From Charina bottae (taxonomy: Eukaryota > Chordata > Lepidosauria > Squamata > Charinaidae), in contig JALMGJ010000001.1 of assembly GCA_023362775.1 (NCBI GenBank), forward strand, positions 61,469,501-61,533,500: a stretch of DNA of 64,000 nt. Direction: 5' to 3'. Below, piece by piece: positions 43,109 through 55,678 of the stretch; position 1 is the stretch's first letter; each line of letters opens with the position of its first letter. Below the pieces are notes generated by a model. The model saw only the letters and a program-made list of their open reading frames with translations. It did no database searches and was not told the origin of the DNA. Position numbers and translations under genes: made by a program.

Positions 43109-45222
43109 GTAAGATTACTAAAACTATAAAAACAAATGCTGGCATTTTGTATAGCCCATATCTAATAGTTCAAAGCGTTGCTTGCATCTCTGTGTTGCAA
43201 ACATGTTAATTATGTAATGAAATATTTTCTGTCATCTCCTTTGGCATGAGCCTTTATTAACACATTTTTGTTTGGTTTGGTTACCCACTCTTTTCCTCTG
43301 TGCAATTCTGTTCTGTTTTAAAAAAATGCTCAGGAAAGCAAGAAGTGAACTGCTGGAATAGTGGGTGAGCTGTTTGTACTTATTTGATTAAAGTAAATAG
43401 CATCCAGCCTTCTTCCAATTCTATTCTATTGCTAGCTTGCTCATGGGCATGAGAAATATCTATGGAGGGGATTTGGAGTATAGATCTGTGATGTGTTGAC
43501 CTAGGAAACCTTGGATTCTTTTAATAGTGGCTTTTTCTTAAGAGGACATTTTAATTTATTGTCCTTTTTTAGGGCTTTAATTTACTGTCCTTTTTTCTTT
43601 GCAAACCTTCCTTCACCTGCTTATCTTTGTCCTATTCTGAGGCGTTCCCACTCCATAATAAATCCATAGACCCTAACCTATCTTTATGCCCTTCTCGTTT
43701 CTTTTGGGAAACTATCTGTTAGTCCCTTGGAAGTCTGGTTCTGTCATGCTTAATCAGACAATCCAAATTCAGTCAAGGATCTCTGGTAAGTTTCTTTTAC
43801 TCCTCAGAGCATGGTATTGGAGTCTGTATTTATGCTGAGCATGCTCAAACTTGTTGGCTGGGTTCACGTGGTTTGAGAAACAATGGTTTGTTTAATCATT
43901 GTTTATTGAATAAACCACATTGCAATCCTTAAATCATGGTTTATACATTACAAAGACTGGTTTCACATATTATTAAGCCAAAACCAAACTACTTTGTGGC
44001 ACTGTGTAAGAACAGTCATTGTATCTTCTGTGTTCCTTGACTGAATTCTATAAATTCTGTTGAATCTAAACCCTGTGTAAAAAGATTTCCCATCAAACCA
44101 AACACAGTGGCCTGGATGACTGTCTCTTCCTTATAATCCTTTCTAGCACCATATCTATGTCTCTCTCCCATACATAGAGGTTCATACATCATGTTAAGCT
44201 AGCTCCACTGTGGTTTATTGACAAATGCAGAAATACTTTTCTGAACTTTTCATGCTCTCATTAATTTCTGTGTATTGCCTTATCTAAATATTGTTCTGTG
44301 CATTTCCTTGAAGGCAAGGAATTTTTGAAAACCAGAGTTTAGGATACTTTTGAAGTATGTGGAGTCAGGAATAAGTTAACTTTATGAATCAGGATTTAAC
44401 TTTGAAATTTGTGGGAGCTAGAGTCATCAACTAATATTTCATAGAGGGGTAAAGAAAACAGACTGGAAATGATGAGAGATATGTGGACTATCTACAGGAG
44501 AGAGAAAATGAAGGTAAAAGGTCAAAAGTCAGGATTGCATCATAAATTAAGCCTGTTTTTTAAAAATTGGGCTTGGAATTGGCCATAATCTATCTTTAGA
44601 AATAGTTACCAAATTCTGTTTTCCAACTGAAAAGAAATATTTAACAGAGCTGCTATTTGACTAAAAAATTCACCAAAGGTATAGTTTTGACTTGCAAATA
44701 GGTGGGGAGAGGAAATGGGTTTACTGATTCTTCTTTTAATCTCTGGATATTTTCTATTATTTAAAAATAAAAACAACCAAAGTTAACCAAAGCTGTTGTT
44801 ATAACATGCAGTATACATTTTGTTTTGAACCAACTTCTCCATGTTATTTAGATACTTGATTTTTATGTTTGCTTGAAGTCAATGGGTGAAGCATAAGATA
44901 ACCCAGTTACAATGAAACATGGAACTTCTGGTCAGGGGGTTCCCAAAAGAGAAAAAAAGTGGCACTGAATGAACTTCAGAACCATACCCTGGCAGCTGGG
45001 CATTACTGTGATTGCATCTTGAATTGAACTATAATCTCTTGCTGCTTTGAAAACCTATGACATCCTTGTATAGCATTTCATTTTGTTTGTCTTTATTATG
45101 CTAATATTTGGAACAAACTTATAACTCTTCCTCCGTGAATCTGAAGTAAGTTCAGCACTTAAACTGAATACTTCAAATTATATTTTCCTATTTCTTTAAA
45201 TGATATAAATCATATCCTTTAG
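43109..45222. other. Intronic sequence, possible MITE
   Basis: AT-rich intron. About 43855-44210 contains repeated AAACCA/TGGTTT motifs and GGGTTCACGTG with a later GGTTCATACATCATG. This recalls a short palindromic DNA element common in squamates, with similar scraps near 11150-11240. The borders cannot be set. Confidence 0.35.
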
Positions 45223-45386
45223 GTATACAACATATGCGTATAAGCTGATAGTACATAATGAAGTAGGATATACGTCAAGCGAAGAAGTGGTTGTTACAAC
45301 ATTATCAGGGTTTCCAAAGAAAGGCACTAAGGTTGCTGCACGGCCTCTTAACCATACAGCTGTAGAAGTGAAATGGGCCACTCCAG
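45223..45386 (+). CDS. USH2A: USH2A exon (end of one fibronectin III repeat, start of the next)
   Basis: 164 bp between CCTTTAG (ending 45222) and GTAAGTG at 45387. Its first base completes the Arg codon of the preceding exon; it ends with 1 nt. The peptide is Y-T-T-Y-A-Y-K-L-I-V-H-N-E-V-G-Y (F strand of the repeat), the domain end V-V-T-T-L-S-G, then A-A-R-P-L-N-H-T-A-V-E-V-K-W-A, opening the next repeat with its tryptophan. It joins in frame with the exon at 50044. Confidence 0.93.
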
Positions 45387-45549
45387 GTAAGTGTTCTTCT
45401 TGATTGTATCCACCATCTAACATCAAATAGCTGGCTTTCAGTTACATACAAAGCACATTGTTTCTGTTTGCTTAATGGTTGACCCCTCAATGTCTGATTT
45501 TTTAAAAGTTTTGCAAACTAGAGTGATGTGAAAATTCTATCAGAGATAT
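45387..45549. other. Intronic sequence
   Basis: Short intron start before the L2 fragment. No feature. Confidence 0.4.
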
Positions 45550-46480
45550 TGCATCTATCAAGCAGACCTATGAATCCAGAAAGACCCCCAGATTATGAAT
45601 CAGTTCTGCATGGAAAAGCATGATCCCATCCAGAACCAAAGATGAAATATACCTGGCATCAGAAGGCTTCCAACTCCAAAGCTACTTTATTTTGCTAGGA
45701 TTGAGCCTAGACCACAGGGTCCTAAACCTTTTGCCATCACGCCTCCCTTTAGTGTAATCTTAATGTACACACCTCCCCTAAAAATCCAAACACCAAAATA
45801 AACACAAATGGACAATGAAAACAATACATTGAAACTTTGGGAAAGGTGGGTTTATTGTAACAATATAACTAAAAGGTTCTTCACACCTCCCCTGGACTCT
45901 GTCTGCAGCTCCCAAGATTGTCTGCACTTCACAGTTTGGGAAACCCTGCCCTAGGGTTAATCTTCATCCAGACCCTAACAGTTTTCTGGCAGTGGGACAG
46001 AATTTTGACTGTATCTCCTGTCTGGCCTGGGGTTGAAATAGACCAATGCTGATCACACCTAACGTCATGTCAGCAGGAGACCTCATCCAGTGATAATGTA
46101 GATGTTGAATAAGAGGACAAGAGCGTCAAACCTGTGGAGTGCCCTCGGGTGCCATAACCCCCAACTGATAGGAAGCAGCCCTCAAGAAGGAAGAGAATCA
46201 CTAAAAATAATGTTTTCCCCCTCAACTCTTGAAGGAGTTAAGAAGGATACCATGAAGGCAGCTGAGGTCATGCAAGACTAGGAAAGTCTTACTTCCCCTC
46301 TCCCAATCCTGCCACAGGTCATCCACAAGAGGGATCAATATAAGCTCAGTTCCATACCCAAGCCTACACTCAGACCAAAAGGTGTACAAATATTTTATTT
46401 CCTCCAGGGCTCTTTGTAGCTGCAGACTTACATTGAGGTTGCAGCTGCTGTTCTGAATTATCCAGGTATCTGCCACTCTG
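45550..46480 (-). mobile_element. L2-type LINE reverse transcriptase fragment
   Basis: On the minus strand, 46222-46476 encodes G-Y-G-T-E then L-V-D-D-L-W-Q-D-W-E-R-G-S, typical of the finger region of L2-type reverse transcriptases. The decayed motif A follows, and near 46090-46120 L-F-N-I-Y. The rest is interrupted by stops. A hAT-like MITE (45715-45948) sits in its 3' part. Confidence 0.65.
45715..45948. mobile_element. Probable hAT-type MITE within L2
   Basis: Ends CAGGGTCCTAAACC and GTTTGGGAAACCCTG (complement CAGGGTTTCCCAAAC) are inverted. The flanks CCTAGACC and CCTAGGGT match at five of eight positions, as an old 8-bp duplication might. The interior contains two ACACCTCCCCT blocks. 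Older than the other two MITEs here. Confidence 0.55.
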
Positions 46481-47097
46481 CTCTGCCCCCGTTGCCATTC
46501 TGTCTTGCAAGCTCTTGGCTTCTTCTCAGGAACTGGGTTTCTTAACAGTATCTGGGTTTCAAAGAGACCAGCATTGGGCTTGTGCCACTTGCTAGTGCCA
46601 TGGATCCTTATGCCAGGATCTCTGGGCTGCTCTAAATTTGTTAGTGCCTGGGAAGCAGTTGGTCTCCCTAAATCTGGGCTACAATCAGGAGCCTGGGTGA
46701 CATCCTCTGTGGTGCTCTGTCACCAACCACATCCCTTTTTGCAACTGCTGCCATAGTTATAGTTGCTCTCTCACCAAGCTCATCAGCTTTTTTCTGGTCT
46801 TTGGTCTTTGGTCTTTTTCCTTATCTTCCTTCTGATGCCATGATCTTTTCCCAAAAGGGTTAAGGACATGTTCCTTAAAGGGAACAGGGGAAGTAAGGGA
46901 GCATTCTAGTGGCCACTCATCCTTCCTTTCACAGCATGTACTAGGAACTTTCACAGCAATTGGTTTATCTTATCATTGTTGCTCTTGATGGGAGCATAAT
47001 ATACTGAAGAAAAGGGGGAACCCATATATTAGAAAAACTTCACTCTTCCTTGTTTCTACACTTGCTGAAGCATGTGTAGAAATATATGTGGTACAAT
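46481..47097. other. Intronic sequence
   Basis: Possibly further L2-derived coding sequence at the start, but no motif can be named. A short GGTCTTT unit repeats near 46796-46815. Confidence 0.35.
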
Positions 47098-47400
47098 CTA
47101 TTAAGAACATAAGAAGAACCATTTCTTTCAGCACAAAGAGAACAGTAGCAATCTCTGTCCAGCCGCAACAGAATATTTACTGCCTTTAATACTGGAGATA
47201 ATCTGTAACCATCATGACAACCTGCCACTGATAGTCTGTCCCTCTAAGAATTGATCAAATCTTCATTTAAAGAAATCCAAGTTTCTGGTCATCAGTGTAC
47301 CGGGTGGTAGCAACTTCCACCAATTAGTGTAGTGTCCTAAGGATTTCATTTTCAGTCTTGAATTTCTCATCTTTCAGGATATTCAGGTATTTTGAGCAAG
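47098..47400. repeat. Old CR1-type LINE fragment
   Basis: Begins TTAAGAACATAAGAAGAACC and continues through AATTGATCAAATCTTCATTTAAAG, CCAAGTTTCTGGTCATCA and CAACTTCCACCAATTA. This order of phrases is that of a widespread CR1/L3-type reptile repeat. No open frame remains. Confidence 0.5.
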
Positions 47401-48490
47401 GGACATACATTCTCCAAACACTGTGGCCTCTTTCCCAAAGAGCCTTCTGATTTTTTATCTCCTCCTTTTCTTACTCTACAGCATTCTTTCTGAGGTAATT
47501 AAGTAAGAGGATTTGGGCAGAATGCAGAGATGTGGTGATACAAAACACTAAACAGTAGAGTAGTCAACATTTGCTTGTGATTCTGGATGTGTTTCACAAT
47601 GTGAAACCACATAAGAAGTTCTGAGCAGACAGTACATCAATTTAAATCTTTTTGAGGTTGTCATATTATTTACAAATGCCAGCATTTCTGTACAGCCTGA
47701 TCTTTCTTTCCAGAGGAGTTATGGATTTTCTGTATATGCAAATGTACGCATTTGTGCTATGTCATCTTGAGAGGAACATATCCATTTAATCCAGATTACC
47801 TGTCCATCAAAGCAGTAGGTTAATTCTTCAATATGTACATGCAAATCTGTCTGTAAGCACTTACTAGTGACTCTCAGCAAATAGAGGCTCCTTATTTTAT
47901 AATTGGATGCCTGAAGTAAGCATGCTTATAAAAACTGACAAACCTAATAGATCTGAAGCAGGCTGCTGAACTTTCATTACTTTAGTAATTCAAACCTCTG
48001 ACCATCTAGATAAAGGTAATACAATCTGGCTTCATTTTCATTCTTACTGCACAAATTTCCTAGATACCTGTTTATGAATGCAAAGGTTAAACATCAAGTG
48101 AGGGTCATTAGAGCAAACCCTCATTTATTCTTTCATTGCTTGATATGGCTTATTCCAAGCAAATAAGCAATCTCCCTTCCTCCAAATGTTTTTATTTTGT
48201 CACAGGTCTGGCACAAATTTTCCCTCCCGCCATGAGATCACTCGAAAACAACTTTCTTTTATGTCTTTGTTGCTGGTAGGTTCAGGGGTGAAATACAGTA
48301 CAAGAGTTTGGGAAACAGAGGCTCCACTATAATTAAGCTACAGAAATAAAAGATAATGGAAATAGAATCCTTATTCTGATGATGTATGTGGAAATATCAG
48401 TTCGTGGGTTGTAGAGAGCTTGAGATTGTGCCTGTAGGTTTCTCCCCATTTTGCTTTTTCCAGCATTCATTTGAAGTTCTGAACAGACTA
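47401..48490. other. Intronic sequence
   Basis: About 1.1 kb of AT-rich intron. No exon or element recognised. Confidence 0.45.
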
Positions 48491-48499
48491 TGTTTAACT

Positions 48500-48590
48500 G
48501 GTATGTATGTATGTATGTGTTTGTTTGTTTGTTTGTTTATTAAATTTCGTCACTGCCCATCTCCCCCAAAAGAGGGACTCTGGGTGGTTT
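48500..48590 (-). repeat. L2-like retroelement tail with (GTAT)n/(GTTT)n
   Basis: (GTAT)n and (GTTT)n, then TATTAAATTTCGTCACTGCCC, CATCTCCC and GGGACTCTGGG. Same tail type as 4122-4200, minus strand. Confidence 0.5.
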
Positions 48591-48699
48591 AAAGCAGTGG
48601 CTCTTCAGTGCTTCTCCCTCTGATCTCTTATAATATGCTTGTCAGCATAGAGATTGTATGTGTTTAAGAGCTTCATTCCTCCCATTCACATCTAGATAC

Positions 48700-48990
48700 C
48701 CTCACATAAAGAAGATAAAGATGCTCTCAAATCAGGCTTGATTCTTGGTGACTACATGAATGTAACATGCAGTTCTCCTGACAACAGCACTGAAGTGGCT
48801 TGTCATTGCTTTCTTCCAGAATATTTTCCAGCTTCTCAATCTAGTCTATCGAACTGGAATTCCCTAATTGTTCCCTTACATGTACTCACCAGAATGTTTT
48901 CCAACATCTCAGCTTAGCCTACAGCCCTAGAATTCCTAGTGATTTTTTCACCTAAGGCCCAGCACTGCTTAGCTTCCAAGGTGAGGTTCT
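48700..48990 (-). repeat. Possible SINE remnant
   Basis: Contains TGACTACATGAATGTAAC and GTGGCTTGTCATTGCTTTCTTCC, resembling the complement of the tRNA-SINE bodies at 37677 and 60424. Further right, CACTGCTTAGCTTCC resembles the complement of a 5S rRNA segment. Strongly decayed. Confidence 0.25.
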
Positions 48991-49539
48991 TTGCCCTGAT
49001 GTAATTAGAGCAATATGTCGTATTCATTTTCTGCTGAGCTCAGAACAGTGCACTCAAAGAGATGATGCATACATGTTCCCAGTGCTTGATTCTTGAATCC
49101 GGTATTCAGGACAGTCCCTAATTGTCATCTGGGCATCAACATTCAGCATGAAACAGGTATTTTATTCTCCATGCTTCCAATGTGTTTAATACAAACATTA
49201 ACCACCATTATATGGGTATCTAGTGGTACTTAATTCTGAGGCACTGAGAGGTGGGCATAGTGAAGGATATGCAAAAAAACATTTTTTTCCCCACATAGTG
49301 GCCCTGGAAGCAAGGCTGCCTGATTGTATAGCATAACTTCCACGAACATTCTTCTGGACTCAAGAAGAATACTTTTGGGGCACTGTCTTTATTGTTTAAA
49401 ACATCTTTGTTTCTTGCATATTATTGTAAGGAGGGAAAAATCTCTTGCATTTCTCCTCATGCCCTTATATCTGGGATAGATTTTGTACCACTCTATTTAA
49501 ATTGATGCCTTTAAAATTTGCTGTTGGAGAAAATGATTG
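48991..49539. other. Intronic sequence
   Basis: AT-rich intron with no recognised feature. Confidence 0.4.
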
Positions 49540-49860
49540 AAACTGCCTTGGACTGCGAGAAGAATAAATCATTCAATATTACATGAAGGAAAGCAAAAAT
49601 ACTCACTGGAAGTACTAATAATGAAGCTAAACTTTAAATATTTTGGACACATAATGCAAAGGCAAGAATTATTGGAGAAGACCCTGGAAAATCAAAGGCA
49701 ATAGAAAAGAGGCTGATAGAAGACAAGGTGGTGAAATTGTTGATGATACAATCATGAGCTTACAAGAGCTCAAAGAAGAAGTTATCAACAGACAATCCTG
49801 GCAAAATGAGATCCATCAGGTTAGGAAGAGTCAGAAGGGACTGAACAACAAAATTTGACT
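49540..49860 (+). mobile_element. Old BovB/RTE 3' end
   Basis: The + strand around 49620-49850 reads L-K-L-N-F-K-Y-F-G-H-I-M-Q-R-Q-E-L-L-E-K, then L-Q-E-L-K-E-E-V-I-N-R, and ends K-S-Q-K-G-L-N with AACAACAAAA. This is the BovB C terminus and tail, with several stops. It is the only BovB copy in this window on the sense strand and looks older than the others. Confidence 0.7.
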
Positions 49861-50043
49861 GCAAAGAATATTTAGATCATCACTGCAGAGTTTATCACTT
49901 AGTGAATATCTTTGACCTGGACCCTTTACATATACCTTTGCAGCTTCTAAGATATTTGGAGTCATCTTAGTGCCCAGAGGTGTGGGATTATTATTTCTCC
50001 ATTCATTTCCACTGTCATATTTTTGTTTTTATTCATTAAACAG

Positions 50044-50253
50044 CCTTACAAGATATACAAGGAAGTATTGAATATTACTTCCTTTCCTGGAATGACACAG
50101 CCCAAATAAACTCCAGAAAGATCCCTGCAAGTGAAAACAGTGCTGTTATTGGTGAACTATATCCAAACACAGAGTATCAGATTTGGCTTCAGGTTTTCAG
50201 TGGGATTCACAGCACCACAAGTGAACCAGTGCATGTGACTACAGCAGATGGAG
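50044..50253 (+). CDS. USH2A: USH2A exon (most of a fibronectin III repeat)
   Basis: 210 bp between AAACAG (ending 50043) and GTAGGT at 50254. It enters with 2 nt and leaves with 1 nt. The product has I-E-Y-Y-F-L-S-W-N-D-T, then I-G-E-L-Y-P-N-T-E-Y-Q-I-W-L-Q-V-F-S-G-I-H-S and the domain end H-V-T-T-A-D-G. It completes the repeat begun in the exon at 45223. Confidence 0.93.
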
Positions 50254-51482
50254 GTAGGTTGACTATTGGTTTCAGCTTAAAATCTGAAAATTAATTAACT
50301 GATTTTTATGAGGGTTGAAATCAGTCATTCTTCCATTATCAAAAGGGAAAGCACTGAAATGCTACAATACTCAAATGCTAGTTGTCATCAAGTGGTCAGT
50401 CAATAAAAGATCCCACTGTGATAGGAACCCAATGCTTTAATGGAGAATATTAACCCACTTTGCTCTGTTTACTTCAGTCTGCAGTGCAGAGCTATGTTTA
50501 GGACAATAAATAGGATTTAAAAAAAACACGCTGTGAAGCAGGCTGCTTGTGACATGACAGTCAACTGTTTGACCAGAAATGGAAGGTGTAAATCCAGCCT
50601 CTCAGAGAGTTTCCCAGACATATTTCCAAGCCAGTTGGCAAGCTGGAAGGAGGGAAGGGAAAGGAGGGGGGAAACAAGCAACTTGTGAATCTCAGATGCT
50701 TTTGGAATGGCCTTTCTAATCCTTTTGGCTTTATAAAATCTCATTATAAACATTATAATATCATTACCCCAGAAGCAAGTGTTCCAGGTCATTAGCAAAG
50801 TACTTTAAGTCAGGATTGCATTTCCTTGGCAAAGCCAAGGTTCATCCCCTTTTTTATTTATAAAATAGAACCCATTCGAAGTACAATTTTTCAACTGCTT
50901 AAAGGTGGACTTACCCAGATAAAAATAGTTCCTTTGTATAGCTATTTACGACATGCTTAAATAATCTGTGTAATTTAATGCTAAGAAAGATGGGGGTTAT
51001 TTTGTGTAAAAAAAAAAAAAAGGTAAGGCTTCATCATTATCTGTGGTAATCAACAAAAGCATTTACATAATAATTTAATACTCATTGCTTCACATTGCTC
51101 AAGTTATGATGCTAATAAAAGCTATGGGGAGATGTCACCCTTAGAAGCTAACTTGCGGGGGGAGGGGGTTGAAACAGGAGACTATACTAAATAATTGTGG
51201 ATGAGGTCACACAGTTAAATAGTCACATTCGCCTAGTCACATTTATGGTAAAAGATTAAAGCCAGACTGGAGATATAAAGTGTTTTACCATCCCCCTTTC
51301 CCACAGTTTCGAGATTTTAATAAGTAAATTTAGAGAACAAGTACAGACAGTGCAAACTTCGTAACAAACGAGCAGATAAGTAGCAGATACTTTCCTAAAC
51401 CTAAATTCTAATCTGTATTTGGTTAAACAAGTGCTTTTGCAGTGACACTTGGAGTTTATTCCATCTCCTCCTTTATTTCCAG
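50254..51482. other. Intronic sequence
   Basis: 1.2-kb intron with an A run (51008-51021) and a G-rich run (about 51157-51169). No gene or element recognised. Confidence 0.5.
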
Positions 51483-51685
51483 AGCCAGAGGGCACGTTCC
51501 CTCCAGAGGTTGTCATCATCAACAATACAGCTGTACGTGTCATTTGGACATTGCCTTCAAACTCAAATGGTGTTGTCACAGAGTATTCTATTTATGTAAA
51601 TGACGACCGATATGAGACCGGAATGAAGGCGCCTGGATCTTTTATTTTAGGAGATTTGTCTCCATTCACTATTTATGACATACAG
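51483..51685 (+). CDS. USH2A: USH2A exon (start and middle of a fibronectin III repeat)
   Basis: 203 bp. The acceptor could be either AG of TTCCAGAG; 51481-51482 is chosen because only that start keeps the frame (G + AG = Glu). It ends in phase 0 at GTTGGA. The product has F-P-P-E-V-V-I-I-N-N-T-A-V-R-V-I-W, S-N-S-N-G-V-V-T-E-Y-S-I-Y-V and L-G-D-L-S-P-F-T-I-Y-D-I-Q. It is strongly like usherin. Confidence 0.93.
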
Positions 51686-53380
51686 GTTGGAATATTTATT
51701 TTTTCTCATTGTGTACAGTTTAACTTCAGTGCATCTATAGATGTGCAGATATTAACACAATCTGTATAGCATTTTCCATACAGTCATGTATGTAAATGGC
51801 ATATGTATGTATATGTGATATATGAAACTTCGATAGTTCATGGAATAATTATGAATATGTAAAACATACAAATATAGTAGATTAATATTGCTAATACTGT
51901 ATGTATGCTATATGTGTATATATTGCATCTATAAATGTTCATTTTCTACCATGCTAATAATTGAGTTTTTGCAAATTATTAATGTTTCCGAAGATTTTGC
52001 ACTTTAGTTTGCAGCTTAAAAAACAAACTAACATGTAATTATAAACGGGGATTTTTGGATGAGGTATCTTTAACAAGCTCTATTTTGTCAGAAAATAAAT
52101 TAAAAATGCTGCTAAAAAATTAAAAGAATATAGTTTAATGCCAAAAATAGATGGAACAGTATTATGAATACATGCAAATACATTAATACATCAAACTCTA
52201 AAGTTCTATGAATGTGGGCCAAATTTCTTTTATTTGTCTTGTTATGAACATTTGGTTAATTTCTATTTCCTGAATCAGAAAGGAAAATGCAGTCATACAT
52301 CAGTATTCTATTTTTCTGAATTATAAGATATAATGCAACAATGAAAAATTAATAGAGATATGTGTCTATCTGGGGAAATTATGCACAAAAGTCTACTGAG
52401 AAAGCTACCAAATGTGTGTATTAGACAACAGTGAATAAAAATATATACATTAGAAGGATTGTGTAAACACATAGACATATACATGCGCATGCACATATAC
52501 ACAGTCTCTCTTTTAAAACCATCAGGGTTAAATTTCCTCTCCTCCTGTGATGCTGAAGTTATATATATTACAGAGATCCTACTCCTACTGATTAAAACAA
52601 AATAGCAATTGTTTTAGAAACATCAGGCATGCATAAAACATGAACCATGAGAAATAATGATATTGCATTGGTAGCCTTTTATCATTTTTCCCTTCCTCCC
52701 CTTCTTCTCTGGAATAGGATGATCTTAGTCAAGAAATCCTAGTCTTTTAAAAATACAATTAATATTTAAACTCTTTGTTTTTTTCTCATTTTCCTTCTCT
52801 TTAGGCTTCCTCAAAAATTTGCAGGTTTTATGAATATTTGTGAAGAAAAGGCATACAAATATTTTTCTATAATGGGTTCACTTTCATTTGTTCAAAGTGC
52901 TGCTTTAATTGCAACTTTCCCATTTTGTTTGTCTCACTCAGATACTGGCTTACTTTGAATGATGTATGGGGACACTGTAACCGTAATCATGTATACTTTA
53001 TCCTATGATTTGCATCCAGTTGCAGTGTGCAATAAATAAATGTCACACAAAGGCACACCATAACGGATTTCTACATTCCAGCCCCTCTATACAGCCCCTA
53101 TCCCCTCATTCCAGCCCCCAGCCCCTTATGAATACACATATTCTAATTTCCATATGGACACATACTTGTCTTTCTTCAATAGTAATACAAATTCCAAGAA
53201 CTTTCGTACTTTTCAGGCCTCTGTATTTATTATTGATGTCTTACATATTAATCAGCTTGCTTTTTACCTTCTCATATTGTGGCACTGAAATATTGGGTAA
53301 AATACAAGATTTAATTGTTCATTTGTTTAAATTAAATTAAATTGTTTAAATTAAAGATTTAATTGTTCATTCATTAACAG
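51686..53380. other. Intronic sequence
   Basis: 1.7 kb of AT-rich intron with TATG-rich patches (about 51785-51925). No element recognised. Confidence 0.45.
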
Positions 53381-53518
53381 TGTTCCGCGCGCGTCATGCC
53401 GGCCACATGACCGCGGAAGCGTCTTTGGACAACGCTGGCTCTTTGGCTAACGAACGGAGATGAGCACCAGCCCCTAGAGTCGGACACGACTGTGTGGGGG
53501 AAACTTTACCTTTATCTT
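53381..53518 (+). mobile_element. 5'-truncated Sauria-type SINE
   Basis: The + strand holds the 3' half of the same SINE family as 11466-11805: GTCATGCCGGCCACATGAC, AACGCTGGCTCTTTGGCTAA, then the BovB-like end TAGAGTCGGACACGACTG and an ACTTTACCTTTATC tail. The tRNA head with A and B boxes is missing. Confidence 0.85.
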
Positions 53519-55004
53519 TGCTTTCCCCCCTTTTTTGGTCTTTCATATTACATTCCCTATCAAATCTTCAGCTTCCTAAAGTTATAATTAAATGTGTGTC
53601 TGTCTTGCTTTTTGATGTCATGTGTAGACATCTGTCAATTCATAGCCAGGCGTATTGAATGACCTCTTTGTTGTTGATGCAAAGGTGACATTATTAGTCT
53701 TTCTTTGGAGCTATTTAAAGCACTAAAAACTCAGGGAGTCATATTTTGACTTTCATCTTCAGAGTTCATCAAACATTAATATGTTGCTACAAAAGTTCAT
53801 TATTTCTATTTTTAAAAAAGAAAAGAAAGCAGGCTTGTAGATTAACAAAGGTGAACTGGTAACATTCTGAGTGTCCCTATCCCAAACTTATTAATTTAAG
53901 TCTGTTACTATCAGTTTTGTAACTCATATTCAAAATACATATTCTTATCTTGGATGAGTTGATAATGCACCATGTTTGCAAATGACAAGCTCTGAGAGGA
54001 GGATAAATTCCCCTCATTGAAGAGAATGGAAAGCCCCTGTGTGAAGAGAGGAGAAACTCTTGGATTATGTTCAATATATTTAGGATAGGTTATAACAATT
54101 TAAAGGGTTTCTGGCCAGTTCTATGATTAGCTCTATCATTCTTTCACGAATACTAGCTTAACAGTGGGATAACTTGGCTAAAGAAATCCTATACTTTTTC
54201 AATGAAGTTTAAATACAAATATATTTAAATGGCATGCATGAGTTTGCCTAGGTGCTGTATTGCACTGAAATTGCTTCCCTAATATAGCTCAGTGGCCTGG
54301 CCTGGATCAGATGCCATGGGTTATCCATGTCAAACTTCTGAAGAGGGAGTACCTTTTGAAGAAGATAATAATCTAAATTTGCACACAGTGGTTTTGTGTT
54401 GAGCTTCATGTTAGTGGAGTGAAGAATTGAATCTCCTAATTTATAAAGCACTAAAGAACTCTACCCCAGGTCACCTGGTGCCTGGTTTTATATAGGCCTC
54501 TTCAATTTTGCTGCTGGGGAGATGCCCAACTGAATAAACTACAGCTCACTGGCACTTACTCAGGTGTAATCCATAGGCAGTGTTATGTAGGTAGGCATAG
54601 TGCCCATTTTGTGGGAAAAAATTCATTAGCACAGTCTTCTGCTGTGAAGTGTTTTTGTTGAAAATCAGAAATGTATTTATTCCCAGATGTTCCTATAATT
54701 CCATCAGCTACCCTAACCATTGCTGATTTATTTTTAATTTACAGGTTTTATCCATTTTCCTGGTTTTATTGGTTTTAGCCCATTTTATTGCATTTAGTAC
54801 ATTTATTGTTTAATACTATTAAATAAAAAGATGTTACTATTTATATTCACAGCGTTTTATAACAGCACTTTTTTCTTTTTTCTTTTGCATTCCCCATTCA
54901 AAATGATTGCCCTTCTTACCATTATACTAAATTCAGCTTTGCTCCTACTTTGACTTCAATTTTTGAATGAGGAAAAGCACCCATTTTGATGCTTGTTATT
55001 CTAG
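53519..55004. other. Intronic sequence
   Basis: About 1.5 kb of AT-rich intron with no recognised feature. Confidence 0.45.
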
Positions 55005-55117
55005 GTTGAATCCTGTACAAGGAATGCTTGTGTGAGAAGTAATGGAACCCAAATTACAACTGCAGAAGATGAGCCTAAAGAGTTATCGCCACCATGGATC
55101 TATGTCCTTGGTTCAAG
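55005..55117 (+). CDS. USH2A: USH2A exon (end of one repeat, start of the next); last exon seen
   Basis: 113 bp between TTCTAG (ending 55004) and GTATCA at 55118. It enters in phase 0 and leaves with 2 nt. The peptide V-E-S-C-T-R-N-A-C-V-R-S-N-G-T-Q-I-T-T-A-E-D ends the repeat begun at 51483. E-L-S-P-P-W-I-Y-V-L-G-S then opens a new one. No matching next exon (needing 1 nt at its start and a tryptophan strand) was found before 64000, so the next intron is at least 8.9 kb. The donor GTATCA is weaker than most here. Confidence 0.9.
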
Positions 55118-55169
55118 GTATCAAAATGTACTTGTCCTTGTTTTCTACCTTAAGTCATAAGAATCAGTG

Positions 55170-55673
55170 TGTGAGATTCATAGTCTTTAAATCCCAAAAC
55201 CAGTAACTTCATCCACAAATTGTTCAGAATATGGAAAGTTCTTTATTAGGATGTAAGTATCTAGATCCAGATCGAAGCCACGAATGGCCATTCCCACGCA
55301 AAGCAGTCAGTAAAAGCATCTACTCCCCTGCCCCCCATGCCAGGCCCCTTACTTTTCCTGGGCAAAGCATTTGAAAAAGAAACAATAAAACAATTCACAT
55401 TCCCTTCTCATTTCCTCCAGTACCTTTCCCTATCTCTCTCCGGTACCATTCTCAGAGTTTCCCAGATGGTTCCAGCGTGTCTGACCTTGGCTGTAATTCA
55501 CCCAAACAACTTCTAACACTCTCTCTGGCATGCGGGTGCTTTCTTTCCTCCCTCCTCCCGATGTCCTGGCATCTCTTCATGCCCTACACTCATCTTATCC
55601 AGAACCAATTTCCATGGCAGGATTTTACCTTTCACCACACTTAACTATTGTGACTAAAGGCTTAAACCTGACA
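55170..55673 (-). mobile_element. Solo LTR with 5-bp target duplication
   Basis: 504 bp with TGTGAGAT...CCTGACA borders, flanked by CAGTG on both sides (55165-55169 and 55674-55678). Minus-strand AATAAAG (from CTTTATT, about 55241). Same family type as 41691 but about 110 bp longer. It lies only about 50 bp after the donor of the 55005 exon. Confidence 0.75.
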
Positions 55674-55678
55674 CAGTG

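Noticed and set aside
46505..46756. 83-codon + strand frame
   Set aside because: No recognisable family, in repeat-derived intron, antisense to an L2 fragment.
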